The notes under the pieces were generated by a model. That model was not told the DNA's origin. It was given only the letters and a program-made list of their open reading frames with translations, and ran no database searches. DNA of 64,000 nt from Amia ocellicauda. Its lineage: Eukaryota; Chordata; Actinopteri; Amiiformes; Amiidae. Both the position numbers and the translations under genes were made by a program. Shown here piece by piece: positions 58,101 through 64,000 of the stretch; position 1 is the first letter of the stretch, and every line of letters starts with the position of its first letter. The stretch lies in contig NC_089866.1 in assembly GCF_036373705.1 (NCBI RefSeq), forward strand, positions 20,181,501-20,245,500, read 5' to 3'.

Positions 58101-60400
58101 TGAGCTGAGCCCAAGTGACAAAACGCCTACTACACCTTTACTATTATGCAATATGTCAGCGTAGCTTTACTACACTGATACTTGCAGCAATGCATGGTTC
58201 CTATTGCAGAGAGCGTGTCATTTCTAAACTGGAGATGTCCTGCTTATGGAAACCCACACGCATTTTAGTATTGATGCCTTTGAATAAGTGTGTATGTGTG
58301 TAGGGGTTTTTAATAGAGGATTATTTTTAAAACAAAACATTTTAATTTTTCAATTAATACAAAGTATATATCTGTGCCAGCTCAGTCAAAACCACACCTA
58401 TAATGGAAATACACAATGGAAATACAGTGTTGTGTTACCTGGGAGATCCATTTTCAATCTTCACTCTCCACCCAAAATACACGGCTTTATCCCTGCTATA
58501 ATATCTCTCTCTCATATATATATAAAAATCATATATATATTAAAATCTGTTCCACCCATTTTAAAAAAAAGAAAGAGAGATTACTTCAGCCTTACACAAT
58601 AGAGGCCGATCTGTTCTCTCCAGCTTTTATACAAGTTTATTTGCCACACAAATTGCTTGAAATCAGTGATAGTTTTATTTGTGCTATAAATAGTTTCCTG
58701 TCCCAAACTATTTATTAACACACCAGATAGGAGAGGCTAGCCTGGGGAGGGAAACAATGCATGGAATTTTCCTTCTTACCAAGCCCTTCTTTCACACCGC
58801 TCCACCTTTCAACACACGTCTTCAGTTATTTATTGTGACTTCACAAGCATGCATATTTAAACCTATTTTATATGAACTCATCACTGCAGCCACACTGAAT
58901 CACATACAGGCCGCCCCAGAGGGATGCCAGAGACCAATGACATCAGAACCTACACTTCAGGTGAAAGGATTCCTGGTCCACAGGGAGAAGTGGCCATCGC
59001 CAACTATTTATGTGTGTGGTAGAACTGTGTATTTCTCGATTTGTTTTCTTTACACAGACAAGACATCACTTTTGCTACGGTACAGGATCTCAGCATGACA
59101 ATCTGTTTAGAGCAAACTGATTGAAGCTCCACTGGTCCTCCCATGCCACCTAGAGGAACAGAAAACACACTCGGAAAGAAACCTCACTCATGTAAGACAA
59201 TAGGAACTCGTGCCCTTTAGTGGCGCCAAGGGGACGTGGGGTTTTTACAGGCTGTTTGCATACGGAGAGTGCTTCATTCAGAATGCCGTTATAACGGTGC
59301 TGGTGAGGAGAACAAGACGAGTATTGAAGCCACCACTTACGGCACACCTTTTGGCACAGGTGCTGGCCTGCAAGAGCCGTGGAGTGTCCTCTGGTTTTCA
59401 TTGCATCACAGCTATTAAATATAATAAGTATGTTTTAGGTCATCTGGATGCATATGTCTGTTGTATGGAGCTTATCACTGAAACCACCTATACAAACACA
59501 AGGACATGGGTAGATCTGCAGATGTGCAACACTCTCTGTTAGTGATTCTGCAAAATGTGTGAAACAAGTCCATAGGTGTTATAACATTTAGTGGTCCATG
59601 TACCATGTTCACATATTACCATGGTGTGTACAGTGTCCTGTTTAGCAGGTTTCAATACTTCCCCCACTCACGTACACTTACATTTACACAGTACCTCTTG
59701 CTTCTGGGTTTATCCATGACATAGAAGGCATTGTAATCAATATTTTCTGTTACTGAAATGACATACACCTAGAGTCAAATGTAGGAGTTTTCCTGGGTAA
59801 TTTGGGTTGCCTCCGAATGTAATACAGTCTGCCATCTTGAGTGCAGATGTGTGTAGTACAGCAAACTGTCCTTCACACATGTACACTAATTAATGTGAGG
59901 CATTCCAGGCAACCCACACAAGAGCGCAACTTAAACGCTGACCGACTTCCTGAAAATTGATTTCCAAAATCAGACAATGGTGTCAGTTATTATTTAAAAC
60001 CATGCCTGCTGGGAAGAACAACTAGGAATTATACATTCTACATATGGGGAAATGTTAAAAAAGGAAATCTCACTAACCTACCGCATTATGAATCTTGCAT
60101 TATTGGTGAATAAACTCACTAGCACTGTGGGTTTAAGAGTTTATATTTATTGTATCATGATCAAAAGATTGATACAGATATATTGTATTCAATGACTTGA
60201 CTCTTGGGCATGACTCAATACGTATCAAAACACCTAAAAGATTTGGAAGGAAGTGTATTGTGCACCTAGAATTAAAGAATCTCAACCATGTTGATATTTT
60301 AATGATAGCCTCACAGAATTGAAAAGCTATGGAAACACCATTGCCTAAAAAAACTTTTTTCATCGAACATAAACATGTTGTTAAAAGATACTCAGTTAAA
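58101..60400. other. Upstream of RHOF; no gene recognised
   Basis: AT-rich with several short open frames lacking motifs. TGCCCTTTAGTGGCGCC at 59211-59227 is close to a CTCF core on the minus strand, and CCGTTATAACGG at 59286-59297 is a 12-bp palindrome with two MYB-like TAACGG halves. Confidence 0.35.
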
Positions 60401-62160
60401 GCAAACGCCAGAAGGTTGAATTACTGTTGTTTTTCTGTGGAGTCTGCAGTCTGGGGCCCCTCCCCTGCAATCGCCTGAGGCAGTAATGCGAAACGCTTCA
60501 CAGCAGCTCTGCGCCAGCGCCCTGGACGTTTCCTGGTGGAGAATATATCGAACAAGACTGAGGGGAATGACAGTGCAAAGCGCCAGTCAGTGCTATTTTT
60601 AGTCGTGTTGTCCTCATCCCTCTGAAGGTCCTGGTCGTTTCTTTTCCTTTAATTACAACCATCTATCTTCTTCTCTGCAACCTCTGTGTGCAAGACTCTG
60701 TTAAGCCAAGGCACATTGCAAACTACAGCCGGATTCGGCCCGTTAACTGTGATGCTTTTGACCTATGCCTTTGTGTTCCCAACATGCATTTCAGTCTCTT
60801 GAATTATACCTACCGTGTGCATTCCCTTTTTTTGGGGTTGGATGACATGTATCTTGCACTTCAAATTGAAATGAAAAGGCTCTCCAAGAAGAAGCACAAC
60901 TGACCCTGTGACCTTGTATTACATCAAACCCTTTCTGATGTAATGTGTCTGTGATAGAATGCCCCGCTTTCATGGTGTAATGGGCTCCGCTCATATCTCT
61001 GCGTGTGTTTGTGCGTCCAAGAGTGTCTGAGCAGAATAACAGCCAACGCTGCAGAAAATCCGTGTTCCATTCAATTGGAAAATGCATAATGGATGAAGGA
61101 GACTCTTCTGGCAGTACAAAAGTTGATACGAGGGGCACTGGGCCTTACAATCTAATGACAGTCTCTCTGTAATTTATGCACAGCAGCAGACCAACAAGGC
61201 TTGTCCTGAAGAGCATGCCAAAGACTGCTTTCTAAACTGCCTCTGTATATGGATGCATTCCAACACCTCCCTGCTTTATTTACCACCACCAGAGGAAGCT
61301 GTATATGTTAGTGGTTACATTCAAGGTTGAAACGTTTTTGTTATTGAATCCATTATCAACACAAGGCAAAATACTTTACTGTCCGAAATGCATCGCTTTT
61401 GTTTTTCCTCTACAGCATTCAATCGCTTCTACACAACACAATCATTGGCCTACAAAAAAAAAAAAGGAAAAAAGAAGTCAGCTGCTCACTAATCAAAAAC
61501 AGATGGAATTACATTGTTACAGAGACAGGACCAAGATCATCAAAAATAAACCATTTTATTTTTAAAATACATATCTACAGTTATCAACTGCAAGCTAAGC
61601 AGAAAATCTTACCTCTTTTAGGTCAAGTGTGTTCTCTAGGCTAACCAACATTTGAAAATGCACCTACATTTGGCGAAATGAATGGACTTTTCATAAATCT
61701 CACGTTTCAAAATGGATGGTTGTCATGTATTTATTGTTGGACTGAAGAATAAAGTGGAATGACAAGCAGAGGCGAAGGAAATTCCAAGTCTACCTTCTGC
61801 GCAAAGCTGGCTTCTATGCAGATGTCTGCAGAATAAAGACGTCGGATTTTCAAACACAGCAAGGATTTTTTTTTTGTTTTTTTTGTTGTTGTTCTGTTTG
61901 TTTGGTTAAAAAAATCTCTTGAAGATCCCCTCTATGCAGGCTGCTTGAAATGCGTGACTGGGAGGGTGAAAATGGTTTTTCGACCTTATATGGATGCATG
62001 CGTGGGCTGCAGTCAGCTCAGACGCGGGCAGCCGGCCAGGTCCTCAGATTACTGCAGTTTGCCAAAGCTGTCAGCTGCAGCACAGCAAGCCCGGCGAGGA
62101 CAAGGCTCTCCACAATGCTGGTTAAATAACTTTCAACGTCACCCTGACACCTAACATATC
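60401..62160. other. Less AT-rich non-coding block right of RHOF
   Basis: Higher GC and few simple repeats compared with the flanks, but no exon of SETD1B (the next gene in human) or another gene could be read. It may include regulatory DNA. Confidence 0.25.
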
Positions 62161-63721
62161 AAAAGAAGCCATCCAGATCACCAAAGATATAAGTCAAATG
62201 AATATGAGAGAACAAAAAAAAACAAAAAACAAAAAAACCATACAATTTGAGGATGCAAAGCGCTTCTTTCAGAAATAAATGCTCACCCAGCAATGGCGCA
62301 GCAACAGCCTCAGCTCTAAAACAAGGTCCGCTTTGTGTGAAGAAGCCATTTTGAAACTGTGAGCACTACAGAAGCCATTATAGCACAATTCATATAAACT
62401 CGATTTTTTGGAGGCAGAAAAAAATGGAAAACTATCATCAAACGCAAATTGACCCCCTAAGACGTTTGCTATTATTATTACTAATAATCCACCTTCGCCT
62501 GCATGGATCATGTTTACTTAATGTAGTGTAAGTTTTTAATCTCTCCTAAAACCACTTATCATTGTGTAGTGTATGATACATTTCTGAACACTTTATATAA
62601 TGTTGTTTAGTGTGGTTATTTTGTGTATTGCTTTAGAATTGATATTTACGCAATTGTGTTCTGTCTGAGCTGAAATTGTTTTCAAACAATGCATATAAAG
62701 ACTTCCTTGCCTTTTGTCTAGGCTATTATAATTATTTGTATTATTTAACAACAATCTTACAGAAGCAAAAACATGAAACGAAAACATCCTAAAAGGAATT
62801 CTTAATGTAATGTCACTGTCCTACTAAAATGCATTTTTCATGACAAAAATGCCTGCATTACCTTTAATATAGAAAGCTGTCCATCATTTACAGAAGGAAA
62901 AAATAGGATACATGTCGCACTTATCTTCGAATTGATGAGCGAAAAAAACATTTGACTGCACTCCTAATGCCTTTAGGAAGAAGAAAGGGTAAAAAAGGCA
63001 TGTTTGCAAATTACTGTTTAAACAGATGCAGCTTGACAAGTCTCAGCATTTTCTTATGGTCAGTATGCAGTTTCTTAAATGTGATTGTTTTAGACTGGGA
63101 CGGATAATTAAGGACGAAGGATTTAAAGAGAAAGCCTTTTCTTTCTTTCTTTTTTTCCATAGGAGTTACACCCCCTCCCCTTCTAAAAAATCAGCCTCTA
63201 TTTTAATGGATCCGAAGATGGGAATGAAAATGTTCCTTTTTCTTCTGCGTATAGGCCTGATTAATAGATTCCACCAGAATGTTAAGGTAAATATCTATTT
63301 TTTGTGTTCTTATATATAATTATATATTTATATAACTTAATCTCGAGGGTGTAGCACTCTGTGATGCAGTTTATATGTATTTACTTATCTCTACTTAATT
63401 GAAGTAAATATGAAAACAAATCTATATGGGAACAGTAAGTCCTGTCAACTACAATTTAAAATATGCCCTTGGTACAAGGTCAGATAGATTTACTTACCTT
63501 CAGAGCTGATAACATTAATTTTAAACAAATAATGAAACAGGAGAATTTGTTTTAATTTATGTGAAAGTGAATTCCTATAGTTTTAGCTTTAGTTATTTAT
63601 TGTGATGCCATAGTTATTTAATGTTACTGTAATTTAAAATACTGAGGTAGAAAATACAATAAAAGCACTATATGTAATAACCCTAAATGTACTGTCAATG
63701 TTAAATACATTAATTATGCAA

Positions 63722-63766
<45 letters not shown>

Positions 63767-64000
63767 TTATTGTTTCCTATAAGGGGGATTAGGCATTGTG
63801 TAACAAACCAGCAATGCCAGTTGTTCTGTCATTTAAAAATTTGCATTTTCAGTTTTGGCCTGCTGCTTTGTTTCTTGAAACATGAGAAGATAAAAATTGA
63901 TTAATCTTGAATGGAGAGACAAAATGCATGCAAATGAAAGAACTGAACATAAAACAAAGTACAGTATATAGCATATAAAGAATTACCTTTACAGTATCTA
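62161..64000. other. AT-rich right flank; no gene
   Basis: No supportable coding region. A (TA)n microsatellite lies at 63724-63761. The open frame 63026-63319 has no recognisable domain. Confidence 0.35.
63724..63761. repeat. (TA)n microsatellite
   Basis: About 19 uninterrupted AT/TA units. Confidence 0.95.

Noticed and set aside
59286..59297. CCGTTATAACGG palindrome as a regulatory site
   Set aside because: A 12-bp palindrome is not rare in 64 kb, and nothing around it supports a function.
1..64000. CRISPR arrays, bacterial operons, tRNA or rRNA genes
   Set aside because: None seen. Introns, polyadenylation signals and vertebrate transposons show a eukaryotic nuclear sequence; the direct repeats are microsatellites or transposon ends.
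57575..64000. SETD1B exons expected next to RHOF by synteny
   Set aside because: No RRM, SET or N-SET sequence could be read in either direction; the gene probably starts beyond the window.

Overview
This is a piece of a vertebrate nuclear genome, most likely from a ray-finned fish. Genes are split by introns with GT..AG borders and are spaced by kilobases of AT-rich DNA. The repeats are fish-typical: several Tc1/mariner families, a Harbinger element, Gypsy fragments, a LINE reverse transcriptase and the dispersed motif GCAGACGCCCTTATCCAGGGCGACTTACAA-like repeat (given here only as a family signature). The species cannot be fixed from the sequence; introns are longer than in compact teleost genomes.

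Three intact protein-coding genes were reconstructed exon by exon: MORN3 (minus, 15306-17333, 5 coding exons, 237 aa), TMEM120B (plus, 34749-40984, 12 exons, 339 aa) and RHOF (minus, 46389-57574, 5 exons, 211 aa). Their order and orientation (MORN3 minus, TMEM120B plus, RHOF minus) match human 12q24.31, where ORAI1 lies on one side and SETD1B on the other; no exon of either flanking gene was recognised. MORN3 and TMEM120B are divergent, TMEM120B and RHOF convergent. All splice phases close and all three protein lengths agree with the families.

Layout: 1-3.7 kb, decayed Ty3/Gypsy retrotransposon with a possible LTR beyond it; 3.7-10.9 kb, intergenic DNA with a broken dynein heavy chain linker fragment at 7.2-7.9 kb; 11.0-14.6 kb, three Tc1-like elements end to end; 15.3-17.4 kb, MORN3; 19.2-32 kb, a transposon graveyard (solo Tc1 end, hAT-like pieces, LINE, two DD36E-type Tc1/mariner copies, a long-TIR Tc1 relic, a Gypsy integrase scrap, and a Harbinger element split by one of the Tc1/mariner copies); 34.4-43.3 kb, TMEM120B with a CpG/CRE/CCAAT promoter and long 3' UTR; 45.5-57.6 kb, RHOF; 57.7-64 kb, non-coding.

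The three host genes do not form a pathway: MORN3 is a MORN-repeat protein of sperm/cilia, TMEM120B a six-helix nuclear envelope/ER membrane protein, RHOF a Rho GTPase driving filopodia. I did not find a convincing new biological system. The most useful observations concern the transposons: one complete 337-codon transposase ORF whose second catalytic aspartate is replaced by glutamate, one complete 346-codon ORF with an apparently intact D/D/E triad spaced 36 residues, a long hairpin in a transposase leader, and a Harbinger gene interrupted at a single TA.
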